Counted from the first letter of the stretch, positions 27,192 through 36,912 are shown. The stretch is 64,000 nt of DNA from UBA5536 sp964592595 (GCA_964592595.1 CAZQFH010000009.1:1-64000), one strand, 5' to 3'. Numbers and translations: made by a program. The notes: generated by a model from the letters alone, not told the origin.

Positions 27192-29147
27192 ATGAACAGA
27201 GATTCCATTATAGGATTTGTACTTATCGCTGCCATTCTTGTTTTTTATTCCTTCTGGATGACGCCATCCAAAGAGGAGATGGATGCCCGGCAGCGTAAAA
27301 TTGACTCAATTGCCAAAGTAAGGCAGCAGCAGCAATTGCTTGATTCGGTGCGCATGGAAGCCGAATTGGGAAGGTTAGCCGAAGAAGTGAAACAGCAGAC
27401 CAGTACTCCATCAGAAGCTGCTTCAGGTATTTCTGGTAGCGACAGCTTGCACCAATACCGGCAAAACAAGGAAAAATATGGTGCTTTCGCGCATGCTGCA
27501 CAAGGCGAACAGCAGTTTTTTGTGCTGGAAAATGAGCTCATGCGTATCACTATCAACAGCAAAGGAGGCGGAATAATTGAAGCAGAGCTAAAAAATTACC
27601 AAACATGGGATTCACTGCCTTTGCTGATTTTCGACCCTGAGCAAACCGATTTCAACCTTAGCTTTTTCTCGCGCAACAGAACCATCAATACCAACGAATT
27701 ATACTTCAGGCCTTATCTCAATGGCATGCCCTTTTTGGGAACTGAAAAGCTCGTGGCAGATGCTGATAGCTTGAATTTTAGCATGCGCCTGATGGTTGAT
27801 GACGGCTTGGGTCAGCCTGATCCTTCTAAATATATTGCTTTTGATTATGTGATTCGCCCGGACGATTATATGCTAAGTTACGATGTGCAATTGGTTGGTA
27901 TGCAGGATGTTATTGCTTCTAATGCAAGTTTCCTGACATTAAGCTGGGATGCCGATTTGTTGCAGCACGAGAAAAGCGTTGACCGATTTAATGGTTCCAC
28001 AATTTACTTTAAACATCATAATGACGATGTAGATTATCTATCTGAAACGGATGACGATGAAGAATTAATCCGTACACGGGTGAAATGGGTTTCGTATAAG
28101 CAGCGATTTTTTAGCTCGAGTTTGATTGCAGATAATTATTTTGACAATGCCGAAATGAGGACATCCACTAAAACTGGCAAAACCCATCCACGCTACCTCA
28201 AAACGATGAGTACGATTGTAGAGATGCCCTATACCACCTCAGCCATTGAAACCATGCCGATGTCGCTTTATTTTGGCCCTAATAGTTATTACGAAATGCG
28301 AGCCTATAACCTGGATTTGGAACGTCAAATCCCATTAGGCTGGAGTTTCTTTTTACTGGCCTGGATCAATATTTATATCGTAATTCCTGTGTTTACTTTT
28401 CTGGGAAGTTACGGATGGAATTATGGCATAGTGATCCTCATCTTAACGGTTTTACTCAAATTGGCACTTTTCCCAATTGCTTACAAAACTTATTTGTCAT
28501 CAGCTAAAATGCGGGTCTTAAAGCCTGAAATTGATGAGATCTCAGCGAAATTCCCTAAAAAGGAAGATGCCATGAAAAAGCAGCAGGCTGTGATGGCACT
28601 CTATAAAAAGGCCGGAGCAAATCCAATGTCGGGTTGTATTCCTATGCTGTTGCAAATGCCAATATTGATCGCAATGTTCCGCTTTTTCCCATCGAGCATA
28701 GAACTTCGCCAGCAATCGTTTTTATGGGCAACAGATTTGTCAAGCTACGACAGCATCCTGAACTTGCCTTTCGAAATTCCTTTTTATGGAGATCATGTGA
28801 GTTTATTCACGCTATTGATGACGGTTTCAACGATTATGTACACCCATGTGAACAATCAGATGATGGGTTCGCAAAGCACGCAGTTGCCCGGAATGAAGTC
28901 GATGATGTACATTATGCCTGTGATGTTTCTTGGCCTTTTCAATGGCTATGCCTCTGGCTTGAGTTACTATTATTTCCTGGCCAATATCATTACTTTTGCT
29001 CAAATGTATGTGTTCCGCATTGGTATTGATGAAAACAAACTCCGGGCGCGTATCGAACAGAATAAAAAGAAACCTGTCAAGAAATCAGGTTTCCAGCGCA
29101 GGCTCGAAGAAGCAGCCAAACAGCGTGGATATAAAATGCCGAAATAA
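27192..29147 (+). CDS. yidC: Membrane protein insertase YidC
   Basis: A 651-residue insertase. The first membrane helix (SIIGFVLIAAILVFYSFWM) is followed by a large periplasmic domain that includes FFVLENELMRITINSKGG. The conserved C-terminal core starts with GWNYGIVILILTVLLKLALFP and the GCIPMLLQMPILIAMFRFFP segment, then two more membrane helices and a lysine-rich tail, as is usual for the Gram-negative, Bacteroidota-length form. It inserts inner-membrane proteins alone or with SecYEG. The truncated globin gene begins 6 bases after its stop. Confidence 0.96.
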   Translation: MNRDSIIGFVLIAAILVFYSFWMTPSKEEMDARQRKIDSIAKVRQQQQLLDSVRMEAELGRLAEEVKQQTSTPSEAASGISGSDSLHQYRQNKEKYGAFAHAAQGEQQFFVLENELMRITINSKGGGIIEAELKNYQTWDSLPLLIFDPEQTDFNLSFFSRNRTINTNELYFRPYLNGMPFLGTEKLVADADSLNFSMRLMVDDGLGQPDPSKYIAFDYVIRPDDYMLSYDVQLVGMQDVIASNASFLTLSWDADLLQHEKSVDRFNGSTIYFKHHNDDVDYLSETDDDEELIRTRVKWVSYKQRFFSSSLIADNYFDNAEMRTSTKTGKTHPRYLKTMSTIVEMPYTTSAIETMPMSLYFGPNSYYEMRAYNLDLERQIPLGWSFFLLAWINIYIVIPVFTFLGSYGWNYGIVILILTVLLKLALFPIAYKTYLSSAKMRVLKPEIDEISAKFPKKEDAMKKQQAVMALYKKAGANPMSGCIPMLLQMPILIAMFRFFPSSIELRQQSFLWATDLSSYDSILNLPFEIPFYGDHVSLFTLLMTVSTIMYTHVNNQMMGSQSTQLPGMKSMMYIMPVMFLGLFNGYASGLSYYYFLANIITFAQMYVFRIGIDENKLRARIEQNKKKPVKKSGFQRRLEEAAKQRGYKMPK

Positions 29148-29153
29148 TATAAG

Positions 29154-29522
29154 ATGATTCAACGGACTTATTACGAACGTATTGGTGCAGAAAGACTTCA
29201 GCAACTGATCGCTGGATTTTACGAAGGAATCAAACAAGATGAAGTGCTTCGCCCGATGTATCCTGGCGACCTCGAAGCTGCAGAAAGGAGGTTATATCTG
29301 TTTATCGTTCAATATCTTGGTGGACCTGCAACCTATTCCGAGCGCAGGGGACATCCACGCCTGAGGATGCGACATGTCAATTTCCCGATAAATGAAGATG
29401 CCCGCGATCGCTGGCTGAAGCATATGAAAAAATCTCTCGATGCCGTTGAACTGGACGAGGAATCAAGGAGTTTTTTATGGTCTTATTTCACTCAAACAGC
29501 TGATTTTTTAAGAAATCGTTAG
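29154..29522 (+). CDS. Group II truncated hemoglobin
   Basis: A 122-residue globin. It starts YYERIGAERLQQLIAGFYEGI, has RRLYLFIVQYLGGPATYSERRGHPRLRMRH with the expected proximal heme histidine at about 74, then WLKHMKKSLDA with the G8-type tryptophan at about 88; this pattern is that of trHbO (group II). These proteins bind oxygen or nitric oxide or serve peroxidase-like roles. It follows yidC by 6 bases and meets the opposite-strand gene end-to-end at 29522/29523, so it is probably a yidC read-through gene. Confidence 0.9.
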   Translation: MIQRTYYERIGAERLQQLIAGFYEGIKQDEVLRPMYPGDLEAAERRLYLFIVQYLGGPATYSERRGHPRLRMRHVNFPINEDARDRWLKHMKKSLDAVELDEESRSFLWSYFTQTADFLRNR

Positions 29523-30053
29523 CTATTTAGATTCTCCGGTAAAATAATCTTCTTTGTCGGCAAAAAGCACATTAAAGGTAGTTAGGCTTCCGTAAATTCT
29601 GGTGATATATTGCTGTAGGTTTACCTTTTCTTCATCATCCAGCTTTGAACTATTGATGCGTTGTTCCATTACCCTGATGCGGTCGCGCACCATCACAATC
29701 TTATGAAAGAAAGTTTCTACTGGAATTTCTTTTGGTTTCAACTGGAGGTCAGCAGGTTGAAGAATCATCATGCCGCCTTTCCATTTGCTGCCCATTGGCA
29801 CAACCTCTTGCAAATCAGTCCAACGACGGAGCAATTTCACGAAGGTGCGTTCAACCTGCTCATAACTCAGCATATCAGTTGAACTGCCTACATAATCAAT
29901 CACTTCGAGCCCCTCAAAGGATTTAAGAATGGTTTTTGTGCCGTAATCTATAAAAGTAATTTCGTAAGAGTCTGAATAGCTTTGAATTACAACGCCTTGT
30001 CCAAATGAAGGATGCTTTACGCGTGATCCGATTCCTAAACTGATGTTTTCCAT
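29523..30053 (-). CDS. Uncharacterised protein with tudor/KOW-like N-terminal domain
   Basis: A 176-residue protein without signal or membrane segment. Residues 8-50 (GSRVKHPSFGQGVVIQSYSDSYEITFIDYGTKTIL) resemble the small beta-barrel found at the C-terminus of UvrD/PcrA helicases, where it contacts RNA polymerase. Residues 60-170 are helical, with LLRRWTDLQ and FFHKIVMVRDRIRVMEQRIN. The function is unknown; a link to transcription or DNA repair is a guess from the N-terminal fold. It ends exactly where the globin gene ends. Confidence 0.7.
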   Translation of the reverse strand: MENISLGIGSRVKHPSFGQGVVIQSYSDSYEITFIDYGTKTILKSFEGLEVIDYVGSSTDMLSYEQVERTFVKLLRRWTDLQEVVPMGSKWKGGMMILQPADLQLKPKEIPVETFFHKIVMVRDRIRVMEQRINSSKLDDEEKVNLQQYITRIYGSLTTFNVLFADKEDYFTGESK

Positions 30054-30320
30054 AGTGTTGAGATTTTATGCAAAAATAATAGATAATTTGTCCATAACGT
30101 ATAGCATTTTTATAGCATACCTTTAAAAGGACTTAAAAAACATCCCAATCACAAACAAAATTCCCATAATTGGAATCAGCTCACAGGTTTATATTTTTTA
30201 AGTGATTAATATACAAATTATTAAAAATTATTCAGTTATTGGCATATTTATTGGCCTATAGCTATATTTACTTATCTTAGCCTTTAATTTGCAAGATTTA
30301 AAAATGTCAACATTAATATT

Positions 30321-32201
30321 ATGAAAAAGCTATTTATTTTATTATTTATCAGCGGATTAGTTTTCGCTACTTACTCCTGTAAAAAGGACACCGGTGAAGA
30401 TCCCAATCCGCCATCAGGTATTGTAGCGCTGCAAATACCTGACGGATTTTTATTCGAATCGACAAGAGAAATTGAGTTGACGATAATCTTACCTACCGCT
30501 GTAACTTGGGAAGAAAGTGGACAACGCGTTGATATTTACACAGGGCTGCCGAATGAAGGTGGAAAACTGGTTTATTCAGCGGCTTTTCCAGTTTCAGGAA
30601 AGCTGGAGCTCAAGCTGCGCATACCTTCAACAGCTGAGCAGCTTTATGTCAATAGCTTTGCCGGCAGTCAGTTGCTGTCACTATCCGTGTTGAACCAAAA
30701 GGAAGGCGGGTTTGAAATAGATTTCAATAACGATATGGGATTTAATGAACCTGTGCCAGCACCAGAGGAGAAATCGGCAGCTATCGGACATGGTTTAGCG
30801 ATTTCAAACGCTTTTGTGCCTCATTACAAAAGTATTGGTGTAAACCTCATTGCAAATGGTGATTTTTCTCAGGATGATTTTGGTTTATTTGCGGATTGGC
30901 CATCACCCATGCTAGCTGATGGTAAGTGGTATATTACTTCGACGCTTGGAACAAGTCATGCCAAACAGCATCAGCAGGCAGGCGAATTTTTCCTGCGCAT
31001 AACCAGAAGCCCGGCCAGATATGGTGGAGTAGCACAATTGATTCCTGCAAGTGCAGGCGATTTAATAACACTGAGCAGTGATATAAAAATAACAGGTAAC
31101 AACAGTAACATCAGTTGGTTGTTTTTAATTCCGCGTAATGCAGCTGGCCAATCGATTGGTTATTACAGTTTACAAACTGCTGGTAACAATAATGCCTGGA
31201 CAGGTCGCACCTTGGCTGCCACAATGCCTTTCGGGACAACGCACTTGCAGGTATTGCTGTGGAATCATATTTATGGGGGCGCTATTGATTATGACAATGT
31301 TTTCGTTACGGGGCCTGTTTCAGATTCTGATGGTGATGGTGTGGATGATGATTTGGATGATTATCCAAACGATCCTGATCGGGCATTTGACGTTTATTAT
31401 CCCAATGTCGATGATTACGGAACACTGGCTTTCGAGGATTTATGGCCTGGAAAAGGCGATTACGACTTCAATGATTTGGTGCTGGATTACCGCTTCAAAC
31501 AAGTATTGAATGCGAACAATAGTCTCGTTGAATTTTTTATGGATTATAGCGTCAGAGCCATAGGCGCTGAACTTGTAAACGGATTTGGAATTGCCATTCC
31601 CGGAACCACACCTAATGATATTGCATCCATTTCTGGTCAACAACTCACCGAAAGTTATATTAGCTTGGCTGCAAATGGCACTGAATCCGGACAATCGGAA
31701 GCAGTAATCATATTGTTTGATAATGCTTTCTCGATGATAGGAACGCCATCCGGAGGTTTTGGAGTAAACACAAGTCCCGAAGCTCCTTATGTTGAGCCAC
31801 AATGGAATCAGTTGGTTGTTACATTTCAACCCCCTGTATCTGTCAGTCAAACAGGCTTTGCGCCTTACAACCCGTTTTTAATTATTGACAAAGATCGGGG
31901 GCGTGAAGTTCATTTACCCGGAATGCAACCAACAGATTTACATGATCCTGAATGGCTTGGACAGTGGTTTGATGATTCTAATCCTGCCACTGGCAAATAC
32001 TATCAATCAGCAACAAACCTTCCGTGGGCCATCGATTTGCCTGTACAGTTTGAATACCCTGTCGAAAAAGTAGAAATTACGGATGCCCACTTTAAATTTG
32101 GTTCCTGGGCCGAAAGTGGTGGTATCTCATTTGAAGACTGGTACAAGGATTTGGCAGGATACCGAAATAATAACCTGATATATACGCCACCAGTAAGATA
32201 A
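30321..32201 (+). CDS. LruC-domain lipoprotein
   Basis: A 626-residue lipoprotein with signal and lipobox (LVFATYSC). Residues 30-140 form an Ig-like N-terminal part; 150-330 a second beta-rich region (NLIANGDFSQDDF to YDNVFVTGPV) like carbohydrate-binding modules. A calcium-binding linker (SDSDGDGVDDDLDDYPNDP) leads into the LruC/DUF4842 domain, marked by AFEDLWPGKGDYDFNDLVLDY and by LPGMQPTD and GQWFDDSNPATGKYYQS. LruC proteins are surface or outer-membrane lipoproteins of Bacteroidota, Leptospira and others, of unknown role. Strand and spacing place it ahead of two type IX-secreted proteins, but a double hairpin separates them. Confidence 0.85.
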   Translation: MKKLFILLFISGLVFATYSCKKDTGEDPNPPSGIVALQIPDGFLFESTREIELTIILPTAVTWEESGQRVDIYTGLPNEGGKLVYSAAFPVSGKLELKLRIPSTAEQLYVNSFAGSQLLSLSVLNQKEGGFEIDFNNDMGFNEPVPAPEEKSAAIGHGLAISNAFVPHYKSIGVNLIANGDFSQDDFGLFADWPSPMLADGKWYITSTLGTSHAKQHQQAGEFFLRITRSPARYGGVAQLIPASAGDLITLSSDIKITGNNSNISWLFLIPRNAAGQSIGYYSLQTAGNNNAWTGRTLAATMPFGTTHLQVLLWNHIYGGAIDYDNVFVTGPVSDSDGDGVDDDLDDYPNDPDRAFDVYYPNVDDYGTLAFEDLWPGKGDYDFNDLVLDYRFKQVLNANNSLVEFFMDYSVRAIGAELVNGFGIAIPGTTPNDIASISGQQLTESYISLAANGTESGQSEAVIILFDNAFSMIGTPSGGFGVNTSPEAPYVEPQWNQLVVTFQPPVSVSQTGFAPYNPFLIIDKDRGREVHLPGMQPTDLHDPEWLGQWFDDSNPATGKYYQSATNLPWAIDLPVQFEYPVEKVEITDAHFKFGSWAESGGISFEDWYKDLAGYRNNNLIYTPPVR

Positions 32202-32531
32202 TCAGATAGATATGAAATGCTCGGCCTAACTAAAAACTGCGTTTTCCATGATTGGGAAACGCAGTTTCTTATTTTGGGAATTTTTTTCCCAAAATTGAAA
32301 AGTATAACGAAAAATGAATGTAAGGAACCAAATGAAAAGTGGCTATAATCAAGGCGTTACGGTTTGTGCAGCATTTTGGTGTGATTTTTGTTAAATCAAC
32401 GGCGATAAGTAGTTCTTACTATAACTTAAAGTTTAATTTTAGGTGTTATCGAAATTAATTTAACTGTTTTAGTACAAACTGTCATAAAGAAAAAAGAAAC
32501 ATTTATATAACACAACCATAAGATTATAAGT
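32202..32531. other. Intergenic region with tandem hairpins
   Basis: The 330-base gap after the LruC gene starts with two consecutive hairpins (see the terminator entry), then an AT-rich stretch with no open frame of note. It presumably contains the promoter for the W-repeat gene at 32532; no exact TAnnTTTG box is present. Confidence 0.6.
32234..32294 (+). terminator. Two tandem hairpins after the LruC gene
   Basis: First stem AAACTGCGTTTTCC pairs with GGGAAACGCAGTTT (32234-32267, 6-base loop, one wobble). A second stem TTTTGGGAA (32272-32280) pairs with TTCCCAAAA (32286-32294) around a five-T loop. Both are AT-flanked but neither has a long T tract, so a bidirectional or stabilising role is possible. 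Confidence 0.7.
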
Positions 32532-34043
32532 ATGTTATCTAATTTACCAAAGAAAATATTTATCTCGTTATTACTTGTTTTAGCAACAAGTAGTAACATT
32601 TTTGCTGGTGAATTCGAAACGGACAGCGAGAATCCACTTTACAAATTAGAGCAAATTTTAAGTCAGTTGCCCAGTGATTATCACAATTTGCGAATAGGTC
32701 TGGATCCTTCCAAAGTAATGAGATTAGGTGCGCAATCCGAGGATTTTATGGATTACGTTTACCTCTTGGACACAGCTCTTGTTTATTCTACTCAAAATGA
32801 TCCAGAAAGATATACCTATACCTACGATGATGAATTGAATATGACAATTATTCTTCAGAAACGCATGGTAAACCAAGAGTGGGTCAATAATGCCTTCGAA
32901 AGTATTGATTATAATGAGTCTAATCTTCCTGTATTATCAACTTTGAAATTTTGGAATGGCTCCACCTATGAAAATGGCGGTAGAACTGCTTTTACATATG
33001 ATGAGTTAAACTTGTTGGCAGAAGAGATAGAGCAAGTGTGGGTTGGTGATTGGGAAAACGAAACTCGTACAACTTATTCCAGGTATCCTAATGGAATGGA
33101 GGCTGCCAGGTTAGTTGAAACATGGGATGGAACTGATTGGGAAAATCAAAGTAATCAGATCATTATTCGGAATGATCAGGGTACGATAGAAGAAATTACA
33201 TTTCAGGTTTGGCAAGGCGATGGTTGGGAGAACACCTTTAAAATTCAGAATGTACTTTTAAGCGAAACTTTGATAGACTCATCCTACACCAAAACGTTTG
33301 AAGAGGGCAGTTGGATTGACCTCTATGTTGAAGCATATGAATATAATACGCAGAATTGGTTGGATAATGTAACAGGATGCTTTTGGATTGAAGGTTCTTG
33401 GGTAAATGATATTTTTGCTGAGTACACCTATAATAATAATGGACAAGTTGATGTTGGTATCACCAAAAGCTGGGAAAACGACCAATGGCTCAACTCAGAA
33501 AGATCTAACTTTTACTATAATAACTGGGGCAAATACCAGTCGATAATTAGCGAAACCTGGGATGGAAGCCAATGGGTAAATGCTTCTTACGATAATTATA
33601 GCTTTGATGGTAATGGCAATGCGCTGGAGGGCGAAATTTACCAATGGGTTGATGGTGGCTGGTTGTCCATTCAGGATGCTCCAATTTTGATGACCTACAA
33701 TTATGGCTTTGAAGAGCAAATCTTTAATGGTTTCCTTGTAGAGGCTGCCTATCGATCAGTCTTAGTTGGTGAAGCAGAGATGCCCATGGTTGCGCAGGAT
33801 AACCATATGATTCTTATGCCAAACCCGGTAGCAGATTTTATTCAGCTGCAATTGGATGAACCAGTTGAAAATGCTGTAATTGCTATTTATGATTTAACAG
33901 GGAAAAAGCTTCTTGAAATTCAGGAAGCACGACTTTCAGACAACGAAACTATTATCCATGTGGCAGGTTTAGAACCAGGCTTGTACATTTTAACCTTAAA
34001 AACTGAATATCAGTATTATAATAATAAATTCATTAAAATCTAA
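32532..34043 (+). CDS. Type IX-secreted protein with W-x-W repeats
   Basis: A 503-residue secreted protein with signal peptide (cleaved near SNIFAG). The region 90-400 contains about seven or eight degenerate repeats of 30-40 residues with the core W-(D/N/E)-G-x-x-W-x-N followed by a tyrosine-rich turn, e.g. TWDGTDWENQSNQ, VWQGDGWENTF, SWENDQWLNSERS and TWDGSQWVNASYD. Such repeats probably make an RHS/YD-like beta surface. The last 75 residues (LMPNPVADFIQLQLDEPVEN to NKFIKI) are a type A sorting domain for the type IX system. Ligand unknown. The next secreted gene begins 50 bases later, so they likely form an operon. Confidence 0.82.
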   Translation: MLSNLPKKIFISLLLVLATSSNIFAGEFETDSENPLYKLEQILSQLPSDYHNLRIGLDPSKVMRLGAQSEDFMDYVYLLDTALVYSTQNDPERYTYTYDDELNMTIILQKRMVNQEWVNNAFESIDYNESNLPVLSTLKFWNGSTYENGGRTAFTYDELNLLAEEIEQVWVGDWENETRTTYSRYPNGMEAARLVETWDGTDWENQSNQIIIRNDQGTIEEITFQVWQGDGWENTFKIQNVLLSETLIDSSYTKTFEEGSWIDLYVEAYEYNTQNWLDNVTGCFWIEGSWVNDIFAEYTYNNNGQVDVGITKSWENDQWLNSERSNFYYNNWGKYQSIISETWDGSQWVNASYDNYSFDGNGNALEGEIYQWVDGGWLSIQDAPILMTYNYGFEEQIFNGFLVEAAYRSVLVGEAEMPMVAQDNHMILMPNPVADFIQLQLDEPVENAVIAIYDLTGKKLLEIQEARLSDNETIIHVAGLEPGLYILTLKTEYQYYNNKFIKI

Positions 34044-34093
34044 TAAATCAGAAATTAATAAAAGGAAAAAATAATCACTTAAATTTTACAATT

Positions 34094-36883
34094 ATGAAAA
34101 ATTCTATTTACTCACTTAGCTTGTTCTTAGCAGGAATGTTCCTGATAGGACAACAAGCATTAGCTCAAAATCCGGATCCAGAGGTAACTGTGATTCAACC
34201 GGATAAGAAAAACATCGAATGGGTGATCGGAGAAACCTACCTGATTTCCTGGACGGATAACTTCGTAAATACTGTTGATATCTGGCTTTTAGAAAATGAT
34301 GTTCCTTTAAAAGAAATTGATACAGAGGTAGAAGGATCTACTTACGAGTGGTTTATTGATCCAAATGGTTTCGTTGCAGGTGAAGATTACAAAGTCAGGG
34401 TACAAAGCTCTGTTAATCCCACTTATCAAGATGACAGTAGATGGGAGTTCTCATTGGTAACAAGCGCCAGCAACGCCTTTATTAAGGTTGAGCAACCCAA
34501 TGTAAGGAATATAAAATGGGTAAGGGGTAATGAATACCTGATCTCCTGGACGGATAATATCGAAGGTTCAATGGATATTTTTCTTGTTAAAGATGCTACA
34601 TATCTTGCAAATGATGAAACCACTTGGACTGAAATTGAAACAGCAGTAGAAGGATCTACATATACTTGGATGATTCCTGCTAATACTGAACTTCGTTCAG
34701 ATTATAGGATATTAGTTACAGATGAAAATCGTGAAGTAAAAGATTTGAGCAACAAAACCTTCAGCATTGTTGAAACGGGTGGTACCATAACTGTGTTACA
34801 ACCCAACGTTAGAAATATTGAGTGGATTTATGGCAATGAATACCTTATCAGTTGGAATAGGACAACAACCGGCACATTCGATCTTTATTTAATTAAAGAT
34901 TATTCTGATTGGAGCAATGCTACCCCATTTGATCCTACCGATTTAATAGAAATTGAAACAGACGTTGAAGGAACTACCTACAGTTGGGAAATTGATGATG
35001 CGGCTATTGAAGCACTGGTTCCTGGTACAGAATTTCGGATCATGGTCAGATCAACAGGTAGCGATATTTACGATATTAGCAACAAAAATTTCAGTATAGT
35101 AGCTTATAGTGGTTTTATTCACGTGGAACAACCCAATGTAAGAAATATTACTTGGGTTCTTGGAACAGAACATTTGATTTCCTGGTTGGATAACATTGAT
35201 TCAGATATGAATATATATTTGGTTAATGATGCTACCTATGATGAAAATGATCCAAACACCTGGACAGAAATTGAATTAGGCGTGCCTGGAACAACATACA
35301 CTTGGGATATTGATTCAAATTTGGAACCACGTGATGATTACAGAGTTTTAATTACCACACCTGATGCACCTAATTATACAGTTAAGGATATTAGTAACAA
35401 AACTTTCAGTTTAGTTGAATATGATGGTGAAATAACTGTAATACAGCCTAACATAAGGGGTATTGAATGGATAATAGGAAACGAATATCTGATTTCTTGG
35501 ACAGATAATGTTGATGCACCACTTGATATTGAATTGATAAGTGAAGATCCTATTATTCTTTATTCTGACAATGCAAGTAACAGTCCTTATGCTGATGGCC
35601 TGGATGATGGAGATAATGGTGGTAATGGTTTTGAGGATTGGGAAATAAGCACTGCAACTGTTGCTGGTGGAACGGCTATTACAATGGTAGCTGATCCTTC
35701 TTCCGGAGGTATTAATGGTATGACTAATCCTTCTTTCGGGATAATTGGTTATGGAAACACTTTAGACGTAGGGAATACGATTCTAGCAAGACGTGAGTTT
35801 ATAAGTGCGATGGAACCTGAGCAAACTTTGTCATTTGATTGGGCTGTCAGGTACTATAATGGAGAAAAAGGATTTAGATTAACTGGCGGAGCTACTGTGT
35901 TAATTGAAGTAAGTATTACCAATAATGATGATATTAAAATTACTTTCGATGGAAATACCAGCGTGATGTTTGATCAACCTGGTGTTGAAGTAATGAACCT
36001 ATCATTTGAATACACTATTGATAATCAACTAAGAGTTTATGGCATTGGCCGCGACGGAAGTGAAAGTTTTAATGACACTTTTGATATTTCGACTTTTGAT
36101 GCTCCTGATGCTATAGAATTTTACTCTTTTGGACATTCTGATAATCAATTTATTAATAGGGTTAATTGGTTTAATAATCTTCAGATTTATACCTTCAAAG
36201 CAGATATTGCTACAGATGTAGAGGGATCAACTTATGTGTGGAATACTGCTGGCTATTCAGCTGGTTCGTATAAAATCCGCGTATTCAAAGGTGAAATAGA
36301 AGATTATAGTAATAAAACATTTGAACTTGTACTCTCAGGTGGTGGTGATCTAGACTTTAACCAACCTTCAGCAGGAGATGTATGGTATAAAGGCGTAGCT
36401 TATTGGATCATCTGGGAAGATGATATCATGGAGCCTCTTGATATTTATCTGAAAAATGATGTTTTAGTGCCTGCTGTTGATATCTTGATTGCTAGCGATT
36501 ATGAAGGCAGCATGATTGATTATTTAGTTCCAACGAATAATACGGTGCCAGTTGGAGATGATTATTACATTCAGATAGTAAGTACACTTGATCCGTCAAT
36601 GCATTTTGAAAGTGGTATTTTTGAAATATCTGAACAAATTATGGCAGCTATCTTCCCTAATCCAGCCTCACAGTATTTCAATGTACAGTTTGATGAGCAG
36701 TTGGATGGCATCTTTGATGTAACAATCTTTGACCGTTTCAACAACAGAATGTTGGAAACACGTCTTGATGCTGCTAATAAACAACATCGAATCAACACAG
36801 CCGCACTGCCCGAAGGATTCTATTTCGTGCAGATGGTAAATGGTGATAAGACGATTACAAAGAAAATCGTCGTTAAACACTAA
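34094..36883 (+). CDS. Type IX-secreted protein with six Kre9/KNH1-like repeats and an inserted domain
   Basis: The 929 residues start with a signal peptide (cleaved after ALAQ). Six repeats of about 95-105 residues follow, each starting like QPNVRNIxWxxGNEYLISWTDN and ending like DxSNKTFSxV; the pattern resembles fungal Kre9/KNH1 Ig-like domains. Approximate bounds: R1 30-121, R2 129-226, R3 231-336, R4 341-441, R5 446-486 plus 697-742, R6 748-843. R5 is split by an insert of about 210 residues starting near DNASN and containing NGGNGFEDWEIS and TLSFDWAVRYYNGEKGFRL, a beta-sandwich pattern seen in other secreted bacterial proteins. The last 80 residues (IFPNPASQYFN to KIVVKH) are a type A sorting domain. 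It is probably a surface adhesin or matrix protein. A terminator follows. Confidence 0.85.
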   Translation: MKNSIYSLSLFLAGMFLIGQQALAQNPDPEVTVIQPDKKNIEWVIGETYLISWTDNFVNTVDIWLLENDVPLKEIDTEVEGSTYEWFIDPNGFVAGEDYKVRVQSSVNPTYQDDSRWEFSLVTSASNAFIKVEQPNVRNIKWVRGNEYLISWTDNIEGSMDIFLVKDATYLANDETTWTEIETAVEGSTYTWMIPANTELRSDYRILVTDENREVKDLSNKTFSIVETGGTITVLQPNVRNIEWIYGNEYLISWNRTTTGTFDLYLIKDYSDWSNATPFDPTDLIEIETDVEGTTYSWEIDDAAIEALVPGTEFRIMVRSTGSDIYDISNKNFSIVAYSGFIHVEQPNVRNITWVLGTEHLISWLDNIDSDMNIYLVNDATYDENDPNTWTEIELGVPGTTYTWDIDSNLEPRDDYRVLITTPDAPNYTVKDISNKTFSLVEYDGEITVIQPNIRGIEWIIGNEYLISWTDNVDAPLDIELISEDPIILYSDNASNSPYADGLDDGDNGGNGFEDWEISTATVAGGTAITMVADPSSGGINGMTNPSFGIIGYGNTLDVGNTILARREFISAMEPEQTLSFDWAVRYYNGEKGFRLTGGATVLIEVSITNNDDIKITFDGNTSVMFDQPGVEVMNLSFEYTIDNQLRVYGIGRDGSESFNDTFDISTFDAPDAIEFYSFGHSDNQFINRVNWFNNLQIYTFKADIATDVEGSTYVWNTAGYSAGSYKIRVFKGEIEDYSNKTFELVLSGGGDLDFNQPSAGDVWYKGVAYWIIWEDDIMEPLDIYLKNDVLVPAVDILIASDYEGSMIDYLVPTNNTVPVGDDYYIQIVSTLDPSMHFESGIFEISEQIMAAIFPNPASQYFNVQFDEQLDGIFDVTIFDRFNNRMLETRLDAANKQHRINTAALPEGFYFVQMVNGDKTITKKIVVKH

Positions 36884-36912
36884 GCAAACGCTTTTCATAA
36901 TTGTAAAGAAAG

